A stretch of DNA of 64,000 bases from positions 50,421 through 114,420 of the forward strand of contig JBCCJA010000005.1 in assembly GCA_039045975.1 (NCBI GenBank). The letters are read 5' to 3'. This stretch comes from JBCCJA01 sp039045975 (lineage in GTDB: Bacteria > Planctomycetota > Planctomycetia > Planctomycetales > Planctomycetaceae). Positions 44,810 through 53,592 of this stretch are shown here, piece after piece. The translations under genes were made by a program, and so were the position numbers. Position 1 is the stretch's first letter; each line of letters opens with the position of its first letter. The notes under the pieces were generated by a model. It saw only the letters and a list, made by a program, of their open reading frames with translations, was not told where the DNA came from and ran no database searches.

Positions 44810-46198
44810 TCAATTCTTATCACCCGGCGCTGAGCGTAAACAACACGGCCCCATCCCAGAAAATAACGAATAAAAACACAACAACGTCGCCCAGTAATGG
44901 ACCGTCGCGGCGGCCAATACGAGCGATAATAAAAATATCACGTAGGCGAACACGACCGGATCAGGCCGCCGCGCCTGACCTAACATGCGAAAGCCGGCAT
45001 ACAACGCCCAGGCCGTCGGGAAAGAGAATAGCACGAAGTACGGCACGCCGTGACGGACGGTCATCACGAGCCAGAACGTGTCCATCGACCCGCTGAACAT
45101 CCAACGCGGGCGAACCCAGTCTTCAAAGCCGAGCCCGAAGACGGGGTTCATGTAGACGTTGTTCATGCCGTGCTCCCAAATCAGCAACCGCCAGTGGGCC
45201 GTCCCGGGGCTGAGCGTTAAATAGCTCAACGCGACCTTCAGGGCGGAACGGTTGGAAGCGAACTCGATGCCGAAATAGACGACAGTCATCAGGCCCAACA
45301 AGACCCACCACCGGCTCCGAAAACCAGGGGTCACGCGATACCAGACGTACAGAATCAGCTGAATCATCATCGCCATGAGGCCGCCGCTCGACAGACAAGA
45401 GACGACGCCCATGCCGACACACGCGGTCCGAATAACCCTCGGCAAAAGTTGCCGCGTCATGAGGGCCGTGCCGACGCCCGCCGACGCGAAAATCCCCCAG
45501 TGGATCGGGTGCATGAACATCAACGACATCCGCTGCATCCCCAGCCGTTCGTCATAGTTAATCACCGGTAGCCCGAGCAGCGGCCTGACGACCGAATCGA
45601 CCGGGTCCCGATGCAACACGGCCCCGACGAGCCCGATCGGGCCGAGGACCATAATGATTTTTACGAGGAGGCCGAAAAACGCCCCGACCTCGGCCCGGCT
45701 CGTAAAGCTGACGCGGGCGACGAAATAGGCGACGACTGTCTCCAACGCGAGCACGCCGGCCGGCTCAATGACACTGGGAGCGTCGTATCGGGACAACATC
45801 GTCACCGTCATCCAGAACGGCGACAGCAGCATGGCGATGTCGCAGACCGGCGCCTTCGGCACTCGCGGCGACAAGTACTTCACGACGAGCAACGGCGCCA
45901 CGAGCAGTAAATAGATGCGATACGCCTGGAGCGCGACGGGGCCCACGGAAAATTGCAAGTCGCTCGGGACGAGCAGGCACAATAAAAACAGCGTCATCAG
46001 CCACGGCGTTTTCGCACGTCGCCGGCCGACCGCGCCGGACTCGCCCGCGTCGGTCAGGCTGTCCTCGGCATAAGGGACGAAGTCTTCGGTCGAAACGTCG
46101 GCCGCGGCGCTCGACGGACCCGTGTCTACGGCCGCGACCTCCCCGTGTTCTTCGCCGGTGTCCTGCCGGGACGGCGGTCTCGGCTGATCTTCGTCCAC
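44810..46198 (-). CDS. Wzy-like polysaccharide polymerase (O-antigen ligase family)
   Basis: 462 residues from a GTG at 46198. A 65-residue acidic, disordered N-terminus precedes about 11-12 hydrophobic segments (for example PWLMTLFLLCLLVPSDLQF, ALETVVAYFVAR, WVLLGLMTVVYFGIEF). A large periplasmic loop in the middle of the second half (THWRLLIWEHGMNNVYMNPVFGLGFEDW) fits the ligase/polymerase superfamily, with a G-x-G-F-type stretch. It would join repeat units at the periplasmic face. The acidic extension is unusual. The assignment rests on topology and context more than on motifs. Confidence 0.75.
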   Translation of the reverse strand: MDEDQPRPPSRQDTGEEHGEVAAVDTGPSSAAADVSTEDFVPYAEDSLTDAGESGAVGRRRAKTPWLMTLFLLCLLVPSDLQFSVGPVALQAYRIYLLLVAPLLVVKYLSPRVPKAPVCDIAMLLSPFWMTVTMLSRYDAPSVIEPAGVLALETVVAYFVARVSFTSRAEVGAFFGLLVKIIMVLGPIGLVGAVLHRDPVDSVVRPLLGLPVINYDERLGMQRMSLMFMHPIHWGIFASAGVGTALMTRQLLPRVIRTACVGMGVVSCLSSGGLMAMMIQLILYVWYRVTPGFRSRWWVLLGLMTVVYFGIEFASNRSALKVALSYLTLSPGTAHWRLLIWEHGMNNVYMNPVFGLGFEDWVRPRWMFSGSMDTFWLVMTVRHGVPYFVLFSFPTAWALYAGFRMLGQARRPDPVVFAYVIFLLSLVLAAATVHYWATLLCFYSLFSGMGPCCLRSAPGDKN

Positions 46199-46313
46199 AC
46201 CGTCACCGTTGAAGAGAAACCGTCAGAGACTTCATAGGCCGGCGTCCCGGCTATTTAAAATATCGAGTCTCGGCGTCCTTATTTCGGATCGCCGCTCTGG
46301 CCCGTCAAGACCG

Positions 46314-47252
46314 TCATACCAAAGCCAACATCGCCAGATTCCGCTGCCAGTCGGGGTAAAGAAACCGCCCGGACCACAATTTCCATCGCTTCGTGACCGG
46401 CCCGAGGTCGCGGGTCGCCAGGAACGCTTCGACCGTCTGACGTGCCTCGGCCGGCAGTTCGTCGTCGAGGCGCGTCAGCAGGGCCGCAGCCTGATCGTAA
46501 CGGCGTGACATGCCCCGGCGGACCCGCGCCGCACGCCCCGATGCCGTCGCGTACGCCAGCGTCGAGACGGGCTTCTGTCCCGAGGCGTTCCCCCCGTGCA
46601 GCCGATACCGCATCGTCCGCTCCGCGGAATACCGCACCGTACCGAGCCCGCACGCGATCAGCTGCATCCACCAGTCGTGCCCCGGAATCTGATCCGACGG
46701 GAACGGCAGCGCCCTCGCCGCGGTCGCCCGGTTCACGGCCATCGCGCAGCCCAGCAGCGTCCCGCACACCAGCGACGCCCGCAGATCGGCCGAGACCTCG
46801 GGCCGGACCTTCTTGTAGGCCCAAAAACTGTCGCCGAGCGGACGCAGCGCGGCGTCGACCGGCGTGACGTCGGTGAACACCAGCGCCGGCACGTCGGGGC
46901 CCCGCTCCGCGACCGCGGCGTCGAGCAGGTCGAGCGTCAGCCCGACCTTCCGCGGCCCCCAGACGTCGTCCTGGTCGCAAAACAGCAGCCGCTCCGCGTC
47001 CGACGCGGCCATCAAGATCCCGAAGTTCGCGGTCGCCGACCCGGAGCCGTTCTCGGTCGGCAAGATCGTCATCCGCCCGCCGAACTTCGGCAGATAGTCG
47101 GCAAGAATGTCGGCCGTGCCGTCGGTCGAGCCGTCGTCTCGCGCGAGCACGCGGAAATCGTCTCGGTCTTGCGCGAGCAACGAATCGAGCTGCTCCGCCA
47201 AAAAGGGAGCGCCGTTGAACGTCGCCAGTAACACGTCGCAGCTGTCCGGCAT
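46314..47252 (-). CDS. Glycosyltransferase family 2
   Basis: 312 residues. The N-terminal GT-A fold is clear: CDVLLATFNGAPFLAEQLDSLLAQD, VLARDDGSTDGT and the metal-binding region LLFCDQDDVW. The middle has CGTLLGCAMAVN and GHDWWMQL, then a C-terminal hydrophobic/basic part. The QDDVW pattern is usual in rhamnosyl- and glycosyltransferases of capsule loci. It transfers one sugar to the growing glycan. The gene follows the Wzy-like gene on the minus strand with 115 bases between. Confidence 0.9.
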   Translation of the reverse strand: MPDSCDVLLATFNGAPFLAEQLDSLLAQDRDDFRVLARDDGSTDGTADILADYLPKFGGRMTILPTENGSGSATANFGILMAASDAERLLFCDQDDVWGPRKVGLTLDLLDAAVAERGPDVPALVFTDVTPVDAALRPLGDSFWAYKKVRPEVSADLRASLVCGTLLGCAMAVNRATAARALPFPSDQIPGHDWWMQLIACGLGTVRYSAERTMRYRLHGGNASGQKPVSTLAYATASGRAARVRRGMSRRYDQAAALLTRLDDELPAEARQTVEAFLATRDLGPVTKRWKLWSGRFLYPDWQRNLAMLALV

Positions 47253-47297
47253 TTCGATTTTTACCCGCTGCCTTTCTTCTCGAAGACGTAGGACGAG

Positions 47298-48680
47298 TCA
47301 GTGCCGCGACACGACGCCGTTCGCGCCGGGGGCCGACGTCTCGATCGCCCCGTCGGCTTCTGTTGCTTGATCGGTCGCCGCGTCTGCCGTCGTCCGCCGT
47401 GACCGATTGAACGGCGTCGCCACCGACTCGGCGACGACCCGCACCGGGCCGAGCAGCCCCTTCCGTTTCAGCCGCCGCAGCGTTCCGGCGACGGAAATCA
47501 GCTTCTCTTTCGCCCCGGCGAGCCACAGCCAGTTCGACCAAACCCGCATGTTCACGAAACGGGGCGTCGGCAAGCCGAACAGCCGCATCGCGAGCAACCG
47601 GCCCCACATCGCGACCCGCGTCCGGTAGAGGTGTTCCTGAGCGGCACGCATCAGCCGCGGCTCGACCTCTTCGGCGACGATCGCGCCGGCCGCGATCGCA
47701 CGCTCGACGAACGCCCGCCCCCGGGGCGTCCGCGCCAAGATCAGCGATTGCCCCGGCTCGTCCGGGCCGATCTCGCGGTACCAGGGGTCGCCGACCGCGA
47801 CGTCGGCGAATTCCCCGACGTGATCAGGACAGATCAGGCAACGCCACTGGCGATACTTCGACAGCAACGCCCAACCCTCGGCGTACGTGATTTCATACCG
47901 GGCCTCGGTGCCGTCGGGCAGCCGTTCGGTCACGACGATCATCCCCGGCCAGCCGTTCCCGCGGTACCGCATCGACGTCACCGCGTCGGGGTCTTTGACG
48001 CCCATTTTCGCGAGGAGTTTTCGGGTCCCCGTGCTCGAAGGCGTGCCCGCGCAAAAAATCCCGATCGTCAACGCGACCTTCTCGTCAACGTCGGGGCGGG
48101 CCCGGCAGAGCTGCGTCACGCCTGCGACGTCGCACGGCTTGCCGATGAATACGACCGGCTGCGACTCGTCCGCGAGCCGGCCGAGGCCTTCCAGCGGCGA
48201 CGCCGGCGCGTACCGCGAACCGGTCCGCTCGAGCAACTCTTCCGGCGTGCGGCTGATCACCGACTTATTGACGAGAGGCTTGTCGTCCGCGGCAGCGATG
48301 TGCAGCACCCCGCCCGCGTCGCCCGCTTCGATCCCGTACACGCCCAACGCCGTCGCGACCCCGCCGCTCGAACCGCGTCGCCGGACCGCGTCGTCGGTCG
48401 CATATCCCTCGTAAATCGCCTCGCAGGGGCCCCAGACTTCGTACAGCTCGTCGATGTCCTCGGCCCCGGCCCGGCCCGACTCGTGACGCAGGTTCAATCC
48501 CGGGCAGGTCTCGACCGCGAGCCGGTGCCCCGGCGTATCGCGGACCGGCCCGTCCGTGATCGGCCGCAACCCGTGTCCCGGCACGTCGTCCATGCGGAAC
48601 TGTGCCGGCTCGACCGCCGCGCACAGGCCGCAGCCGCAGCAGAGCTGCCTCTCGGCGACGTCAAGGATCGTCAGAGACAC
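47298..48680 (-). CDS. Coenzyme F420 hydrogenase/dehydrogenase beta-subunit-like protein
   Basis: 460 residues from a GTG at 48680; an upstream ATG at 48776 would add 32 residues. The N-terminal iron-sulfur-type motif CCGCGLC and a later Cys (VETCPG) precede FrhB-like regions: RRRGSSGGVATALGVYG, VVFIGKPCDVAGVTQL and FFCAGTPSS-like IGIFCAGTPS, with RGNGWPG and CLICPDHVGEFADVAVGDPW. Family members are found in polysaccharide loci beside pyruvyltransferases, as here. It may reduce or transfer electrons to a flavin; F420 dependence is not shown. The C-terminal 150 residues are less conserved and may add a species-specific role. Confidence 0.88.
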   Translation of the reverse strand: MSLTILDVAERQLCCGCGLCAAVEPAQFRMDDVPGHGLRPITDGPVRDTPGHRLAVETCPGLNLRHESGRAGAEDIDELYEVWGPCEAIYEGYATDDAVRRRGSSGGVATALGVYGIEAGDAGGVLHIAAADDKPLVNKSVISRTPEELLERTGSRYAPASPLEGLGRLADESQPVVFIGKPCDVAGVTQLCRARPDVDEKVALTIGIFCAGTPSSTGTRKLLAKMGVKDPDAVTSMRYRGNGWPGMIVVTERLPDGTEARYEITYAEGWALLSKYRQWRCLICPDHVGEFADVAVGDPWYREIGPDEPGQSLILARTPRGRAFVERAIAAGAIVAEEVEPRLMRAAQEHLYRTRVAMWGRLLAMRLFGLPTPRFVNMRVWSNWLWLAGAKEKLISVAGTLRRLKRKGLLGPVRVVAESVATPFNRSRRTTADAATDQATEADGAIETSAPGANGVVSRH

Positions 48681-48779
48681 GATTCGTTTCGCCCGCCGTT
48701 CGACTGTGGGTGGCCCTTGCCCGCGACCTGAGACCGGAAGACCGCCCGCCCGTCGCCCGGCGGCGACACGAAACACCGC

Positions 48780-50048
48780 TCAGAGTTTGACCGCACGGCA
48801 GGTTTCGACGATCGAATCCATCTGTTGTTTCGTCTTCGCCAAGACGTTCGGGAAATTCTCCGCGAGCGTCCGCCCGATCTCGGCCCGCCGCTCCCACGAC
48901 CCGACCGTCCGTTCGATCGCCTCGTCGGTCGGCAGCGACTGCATCTCGAACACCTCGTCGGCTAAGCCGCACGTCCCGAACACGCCCAGCGTCTTCATGC
49001 TGTACGACAGCGACGCGGTCGGCACTCCGGTCGACAGTCCCGCGATCGTCGCGTGCATCCGCGTCCCGCAGAACCAGTCGCACTGCGCGATGTACCATTT
49101 GATGATCCGCGGGTCGTCGAGCTCCGGCAACACGTGGACCCGCTCGCGGAGGCCCGCGGGCAGGGCCGCCTTCGCCGCGTCACAGGCGTCGGAATCGGAC
49201 TCGGTCGCCCCCCGGGCCGCGACGACGTGCGGCACGAGGGCCACGCCCACACGCCCGTCCGCCAGCAGCCGTTCCAACACGCCCGCCACCGCCGGCCTGT
49301 AATCGGTAGACAGCCCGAAGTCCCGCTTGCTCTTCTCCGACTGGTTGTAGACGAGGCCGCTCACATTCAGTCCGGCGACTAACTCGTGCTCGTCACGGAA
49401 CGCGGAGAACGAATCGGCGTCGGCCCCCGACGCCGCCAGCTTCGGCAGGGCGAACGCCACATCGACGCCCATGTGATGTCGCGACGCGTCGCCGCCGCCG
49501 ATCTCGAACAGCTCGTCGGCGACCTTCGCGGACCGTTCGTCGCGGCTCCACACGATCGCCGCCCGCGACACGATCGCCGCCGCCCGGCGTTTCGATTCTT
49601 CCGCGGCGAACGGCCCGTACGTCTGCGGCAGCATCACCAACGGCAACCCGCGGCGGACCGCCAATTCCTTCAGGTAGCAGATCGAATCGAAGCGGTACGC
49701 GCCGTAAAGATCGGTGAAACTGTCCCCGGCCGAGACGTCCAGCATCGCGTCCGCGGCGGCGACCGCCCGCGCCGCCCGCGTCAGCGGCAGGCCGGTCTTT
49801 TGCACCAGCGTCAAATTGCTCGTCGCGTACGGCGCGAAGAACCGCCGCGACGCATCAAGCCTCAGCACGTCGGCCGACTGCGAACCGTCCGGCACCAGCG
49901 ACAGGGTCTTCGGCTGTCGCCCGATGCCCATTACCGTGATCTTCGCGTCGGGCTCACGCTCCCGGACGCCCGCGACCGTAGCGTACAATAACGCGTTCAC
50001 GCCGAGATTCTTCGTCCCGGGCGAACAGCCGTTTAAGATTATATTCAC
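48780..50048 (-). CDS. Polysaccharide pyruvyltransferase family protein
   Basis: 422 residues from a GTG at 50048. Begins INGCSPGTKNLGVNALLYAT-like NLGVNALLYATVAGV, then LDVSAGDSFTDLYGAYR, LPLVMLPQTYGPF, and the C-terminal CDWFCGTRMHATIAGLSTGVPT and SYSMKTLGVFG. These are hallmarks of the PF04230 fold. It adds a pyruvate ketal to a sugar using phosphoenolpyruvate. It lies 99 bases upstream of the F420-beta-like gene, a pairing common in exopolysaccharide clusters. The gene diverges from rnpA. Confidence 0.9.
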   Translation of the reverse strand: MNIILNGCSPGTKNLGVNALLYATVAGVREREPDAKITVMGIGRQPKTLSLVPDGSQSADVLRLDASRRFFAPYATSNLTLVQKTGLPLTRAARAVAAADAMLDVSAGDSFTDLYGAYRFDSICYLKELAVRRGLPLVMLPQTYGPFAAEESKRRAAAIVSRAAIVWSRDERSAKVADELFEIGGGDASRHHMGVDVAFALPKLAASGADADSFSAFRDEHELVAGLNVSGLVYNQSEKSKRDFGLSTDYRPAVAGVLERLLADGRVGVALVPHVVAARGATESDSDACDAAKAALPAGLRERVHVLPELDDPRIIKWYIAQCDWFCGTRMHATIAGLSTGVPTASLSYSMKTLGVFGTCGLADEVFEMQSLPTDEAIERTVGSWERRAEIGRTLAENFPNVLAKTKQQMDSIVETCRAVKL

Positions 50049-50298
50049 TGTGATTTATATAATGGCGAGCTTACGCAACGCCGTCGTCGTCCCTGCGGGC
50101 AGGCGCTCGACGGCGTTTAGCCGAGTGTGCACGGCACATCGGGTTCGCGTCCACACCCGGCGGCCCGCAAGGGGCCGAAGCGACCGAGCTTCATGAGATC
50201 CCCGAGCCGACGAACCGTTGCGACACGACGAGCCTAGACACCGCCACGCCAAAGACGCCGCGTCCCCGCGTGACACAACGCGTCCGGACCGCGCGACC

Positions 50299-50676
50299 GT
50301 GCCGGCACGACAACCTCCGACGTTTCCCAAAACCTGCCGCCTCAGCGACGCCGCGGAATTCAAAGCCGTCTACGACCGTCGACTGAAGGTCAGCGATCGG
50401 TTGCTGCTGATCTTCGGCCTGCCCCGCGGAGACGGGCCCGCTCGCATCGGCCTGTCGGTCTCGAAGAAACAGCACGGCAAGCAGGCCGTCCGACGTAACC
50501 GCGTCAAACGGCTCCTCCGCGAGGCGTTCCGCCTGACCCGGCACGAGTTCCCGCCCGGCTGGGACTATGTCGTCATCCCACGCCCGGCGGCGGAAACGAC
50601 CCTGGAGGATTACCAGCGATCTCTCCGCAGGCTGACCCGAAAACTCGCCGAGCGGCACGCCGCCGAAGACCGATGA
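50299..50676 (+). CDS. rnpA: Ribonuclease P protein component RnpA
   Basis: 125 residues from a GTG at 50299, close to the usual length of about 110-130; an in-frame TTG at 50218 adds 27 residues and is not preferred. The FPKTCRLSDAAEFKAVYDRRLK start and the RNR signature (GLSVSKKQHGKQAVRRNRVKRLLREAFR) are typical. It binds the RNase P RNA to process tRNA precursors. Its stop overlaps the yidD start by four bases (ATGA). The usual upstream rpmH (L34) gene was looked for and not found. Confidence 0.95.
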   Translation: MPARQPPTFPKTCRLSDAAEFKAVYDRRLKVSDRLLLIFGLPRGDGPARIGLSVSKKQHGKQAVRRNRVKRLLREAFRLTRHEFPPGWDYVVIPRPAAETTLEDYQRSLRRLTRKLAERHAAEDR

Positions 50677-50891
50677 GCCGCCCGCTCGCCTGGGCCGCGA
50701 TCGCCCTCGTCCGCCTCTACCGCGTCACGATCGGCCCGTTCCTCGCCGGCCGCTGCCGCTATCAGCCGACCTGCTCGGCCTACATGATCGAGGCGATCGA
50801 GAAGTACGGCGTCTGGCGCGGCGTCCGGAAGGGCCTGGCAAGAATCGCCCGCTGCCACCCCTGGCACCCCGGCGGCTGGGACCCGCCGTAG
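50673..50891 (+). CDS. yidD: Membrane protein insertion efficiency factor YidD
   Basis: 72 residues. The family signature is clear: LVRLYRVTIGPFLAG-RCRYQPTCSAYMIEAI, then RGVRKGLARIARCHPWHPGGWDPP. Peripheral to the inner membrane, it supports YidC-dependent insertion. The start overlaps the rnpA stop (ATGA). The oxaA/yidC gene usually next is not present, since the following gene is in the opposite direction. Confidence 0.97.
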   Translation: MSRPLAWAAIALVRLYRVTIGPFLAGRCRYQPTCSAYMIEAIEKYGVWRGVRKGLARIARCHPWHPGGWDPP

Positions 50892-50907
50892 GCGAGCGAT
50901 CCGGCCG

Positions 50908-52509
50908 TCACGACACCGCACGACGACACAGCCACAGCCAGAACCGATAAAACGCGTCGACCGGCTTCAAAAGCAACAACAGGCAGACCAGGCTCGGCGG
51001 CATGAACACGGGCGTCGCCAACCAAGCCTTCGGGTCGCTGTAGTGCAGCGTTGAGGCCGGCTGCAACGCGCGTCGCCAACGCGAAGTGAGCCCCGCCCGA
51101 CCGGTTTCACCCGGCCCGAGCCGCAACCGCGCCGCGATCGCGTCGCAGTATGCAAACATCTCGACCGGATAGGCGTGAGCCTGCGATAGGCTCGGAAACC
51201 GTTTCGCAACCTCTTCACGGTCGCGAATTCGCTCCGACCTGATATTCGTCGGACGGGCCACCCGCTCCGCCAGAGTTGCACACACCAGCCGCGCCTGCAG
51301 CTCGCTCATTGTGGGCACATTACCGATCACCGGCCTTGCCGAGCCGACCACAAACAGGTCGTCGAAGCGGTCGTGCAGACAGCCGAGATAGAAGTCTTCG
51401 AACTCCGCGGCGCCTGCGGTCAGTGAAGCGACCGAGGATCTGTAGCCGACCGCGGGGACGGCCACGTCGGGGTCGATCGTCGTCACGGCCGTAGACCCGA
51501 ACTCGTAAAATCGACCACCACTGTCGTCCGCCCTCGCCCCGACGATCCGAATCCGCCCGTCGCCGACGGCATCGAGGAAGCCATCGTTCTTCGTGTGATA
51601 GACATCGAAAACCGCACCGGCGGCCCGCGACAGACGTCTGTCCCAATCGCGACGGCGTACGGACCCCGCGTACTCCCGTCCGTCGGCAGTCGCGCTCGCG
51701 GGAAACAAGTACCGAAAGATCTTTTCGTGAGCGATCCGCCAATCGACGAAGCGACGTCCGAGCACATTCCGGACATCGGGGTGAAAGGACAACATCAATC
51801 GATTTCTAAGAAAGTCGGACGGGACCCCCCGAACCGGGTGATACCGCGGGCTGACCCGAACCCCCGACCGCAGTGATAAATAGACCTCGTTTCCATGCGA
51901 ACGGTCGGCGAGTCGGTCGGCGACATCGACCGCCGACTCGCCACCGCCGTACACGACGACCCGCAGGTTTCGGACCGCCGCCGGATCGGTCTTCAGTACC
52001 TCATCCGGTCGGACAGTCGTCACGTCACCGACGTCGACATCGACGATAGGCTCACGTCCGGCGCAGAGAACAACGGCATTAAACCTTTCGCAGACAACAC
52101 GGCCGTCACCGCCAACCCGTTCGACCCGCCAACGTTCCCCACACCGTTTGACCGAAGTGACCCGCTGCCCCAACGCGACATGGTCGAGCAGTCCGAAGTG
52201 TTCGGCGAAATCCTCTAAATACTGGCCGTATTCACCGTCCCGAAAAAACTCGGCGTACGGGCCGTCCGCCGCAGTCGTCAAGACCGCCTCGAATCGCGGG
52301 AAACAAGCGAACTGCGTGGTGTATTTCGTCGAAGTTGAAACGAAACCCGGGTACGGGTCACCCCACACCCCGACGGCCCGGGCACCACGCTCGAAACAGA
52401 TGACATCCCAGTCGGGCAATTCGTCCAACGCGTATTTGAGCGTCACAAGCCCGCTGCTGCCCCCGCCGATAATCGCCAAACGCCTGCGAACCGCCTGTGT
52501 TGCCGTCAC
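50908..52509 (-). CDS. FAD-dependent, FMO-like monooxygenase/oxidoreductase
   Basis: 533 residues from a GTG at 52509 that overlaps the stop of the ketosynthase by four bases (GTGA). The FAD site is RRRLAIIGGGSSGLVTLKYAL, and the NADPH-type site RVVVYGGGESAVDVADRLAD follows; in between are VWGDPYPGFVST and VVLCAGREPIVD. This resembles class B flavin monooxygenases of the FMO/BVMO superfamily. The C-terminal hydrophobic stretch (PPSLVCLLLLLKPVDAFYRFWLW) suggests membrane association. It would oxygenate a substrate with NADPH and O2; the likely substrate is a ketide made by the adjacent ketosynthase, which is inference. Confidence 0.85.
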   Translation of the reverse strand: MTATQAVRRRLAIIGGGSSGLVTLKYALDELPDWDVICFERGARAVGVWGDPYPGFVSTSTKYTTQFACFPRFEAVLTTAADGPYAEFFRDGEYGQYLEDFAEHFGLLDHVALGQRVTSVKRCGERWRVERVGGDGRVVCERFNAVVLCAGREPIVDVDVGDVTTVRPDEVLKTDPAAVRNLRVVVYGGGESAVDVADRLADRSHGNEVYLSLRSGVRVSPRYHPVRGVPSDFLRNRLMLSFHPDVRNVLGRRFVDWRIAHEKIFRYLFPASATADGREYAGSVRRRDWDRRLSRAAGAVFDVYHTKNDGFLDAVGDGRIRIVGARADDSGGRFYEFGSTAVTTIDPDVAVPAVGYRSSVASLTAGAAEFEDFYLGCLHDRFDDLFVVGSARPVIGNVPTMSELQARLVCATLAERVARPTNIRSERIRDREEVAKRFPSLSQAHAYPVEMFAYCDAIAARLRLGPGETGRAGLTSRWRRALQPASTLHYSDPKAWLATPVFMPPSLVCLLLLLKPVDAFYRFWLWLCRRAVS

Positions 52510-53588
52510 GACGTCACGGCGGTCAAAGCCACGAACACGAAATTGAACCGGCCCGACTCGGGAACGAACAGCAGCAATCGATCGCCGTTGCCGACGGCCC
52601 CGGAGCGTGCGTAACCGTCGAGCATAATAAAAATACTCGCCGCTCCGGTGTTCCCGACCTCCGCCAAATTCGTCCAATAAGGCGTCGGCCGTCGCGGGTC
52701 GTCACAATGATCCGCGACGACCCGCTCCATTTTCTTTTGAAAAAAGAAAGACGACATGTGCGGCAGGATGACGTGAAATCTCTCGAGCCGATCATTATGC
52801 CTGGCAAGTGCGGCAGACAGAGACCGTCCGGCCCGCGGGAAAAGATATTTCATAAGCACGCGGACGTCTTGACTTAATAATCCCGACTCCGCATCGAGCC
52901 ACATGCAGAGTTCTGTGTCATGGGCGTGAGAGGCCGAGAAGGTCCAATCGACCCTGAACGACAGCCCCGAACGAGCCCGAACGTCGGACAGCAGCACCGC
53001 CCCGGCGCCGTCCGAGAGCATGTGACGGAGGAAAACCGACATGAACCAGCGGGACCGGCGAACGTCGGCGTGCTCGGCCCGGTCGTCGATCGGCCGGATC
53101 ACGTCGGCGTGGAGCACGGCGGACGCGTGTTCCGCGCCTACACAAACCGCCTCCCGGTGCTCGCCCGACGCGACCGCGCGTGCCGCCGCGACGAACGCCG
53201 ATGACGAAGAAGAACAAACGCCGCCGTGGGAAGAGATTTCGACCGACCGGTTCAATAAACCGGCGTCGGCCAGTCGGGCGTGCAAAATTGACGAATACCC
53301 CGGAGCGGCCAACGGCGTGTATGTCGTACCGGCCGAAAGATAACCGACTCCGGCCTCTTCACCGCCAAGACACACCCGACAGGCCTCGACCCCGAGATCA
53401 TAAACGTCCCGGGCAGACCCTGCCTCCGGCCCGCCGACGTAGTGCCGACCCCGGATGCCGTTCATCGCCAAGACGCGGCGGGCGACCTCCTCTTCCCCCG
53501 GAAGCATGCCGAGACAGCGGGTAATGCCGTCGTTGCTGACGACTCGACCGGGCAGGAAAGACCCGGTCCGCGTGATGTAACAGGGCAT
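52506..53588 (-). CDS. KAS III-like beta-ketoacyl-ACP synthase (FabH family)
   Basis: 360 residues from an ATG at 53588, 5 bases after the stop of the preceding gene. The catalytic triad of the thiolase fold is in place: Cys125 in SHGGVCSSSSSAFVAA, a His in ILPHMSSFFF, and an Asn in LAEVGNTGAASIF. The N-terminal ITRTGSFLPGRVVSND is FabH-like. The insertions after the Cys (HASAVLHADVIRPIDD, then SVFLRHMLSDGAGAVLL) differ from housekeeping FabH, so a specialised role, perhaps condensing two acyl units or loading a ketide, is inferred. It sits between an unknown membrane protein and an FMO-like flavoprotein. Confidence 0.88.
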   Translation of the reverse strand: MPCYITRTGSFLPGRVVSNDGITRCLGMLPGEEEVARRVLAMNGIRGRHYVGGPEAGSARDVYDLGVEACRVCLGGEEAGVGYLSAGTTYTPLAAPGYSSILHARLADAGLLNRSVEISSHGGVCSSSSSAFVAAARAVASGEHREAVCVGAEHASAVLHADVIRPIDDRAEHADVRRSRWFMSVFLRHMLSDGAGAVLLSDVRARSGLSFRVDWTFSASHAHDTELCMWLDAESGLLSQDVRVLMKYLFPRAGRSLSAALARHNDRLERFHVILPHMSSFFFQKKMERVVADHCDDPRRPTPYWTNLAEVGNTGAASIFIMLDGYARSGAVGNGDRLLLFVPESGRFNFVFVALTAVTS

Positions 53589-53592
53589 GGCG

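Noticed and set aside
50049..50298. Possible rpmH (ribosomal protein L34) upstream of rnpA
   Set aside because: All forward frames were read; a basic segment near 50130-50190 resembles L34 only superficially and lacks its conserved wording, so rpmH is not called.
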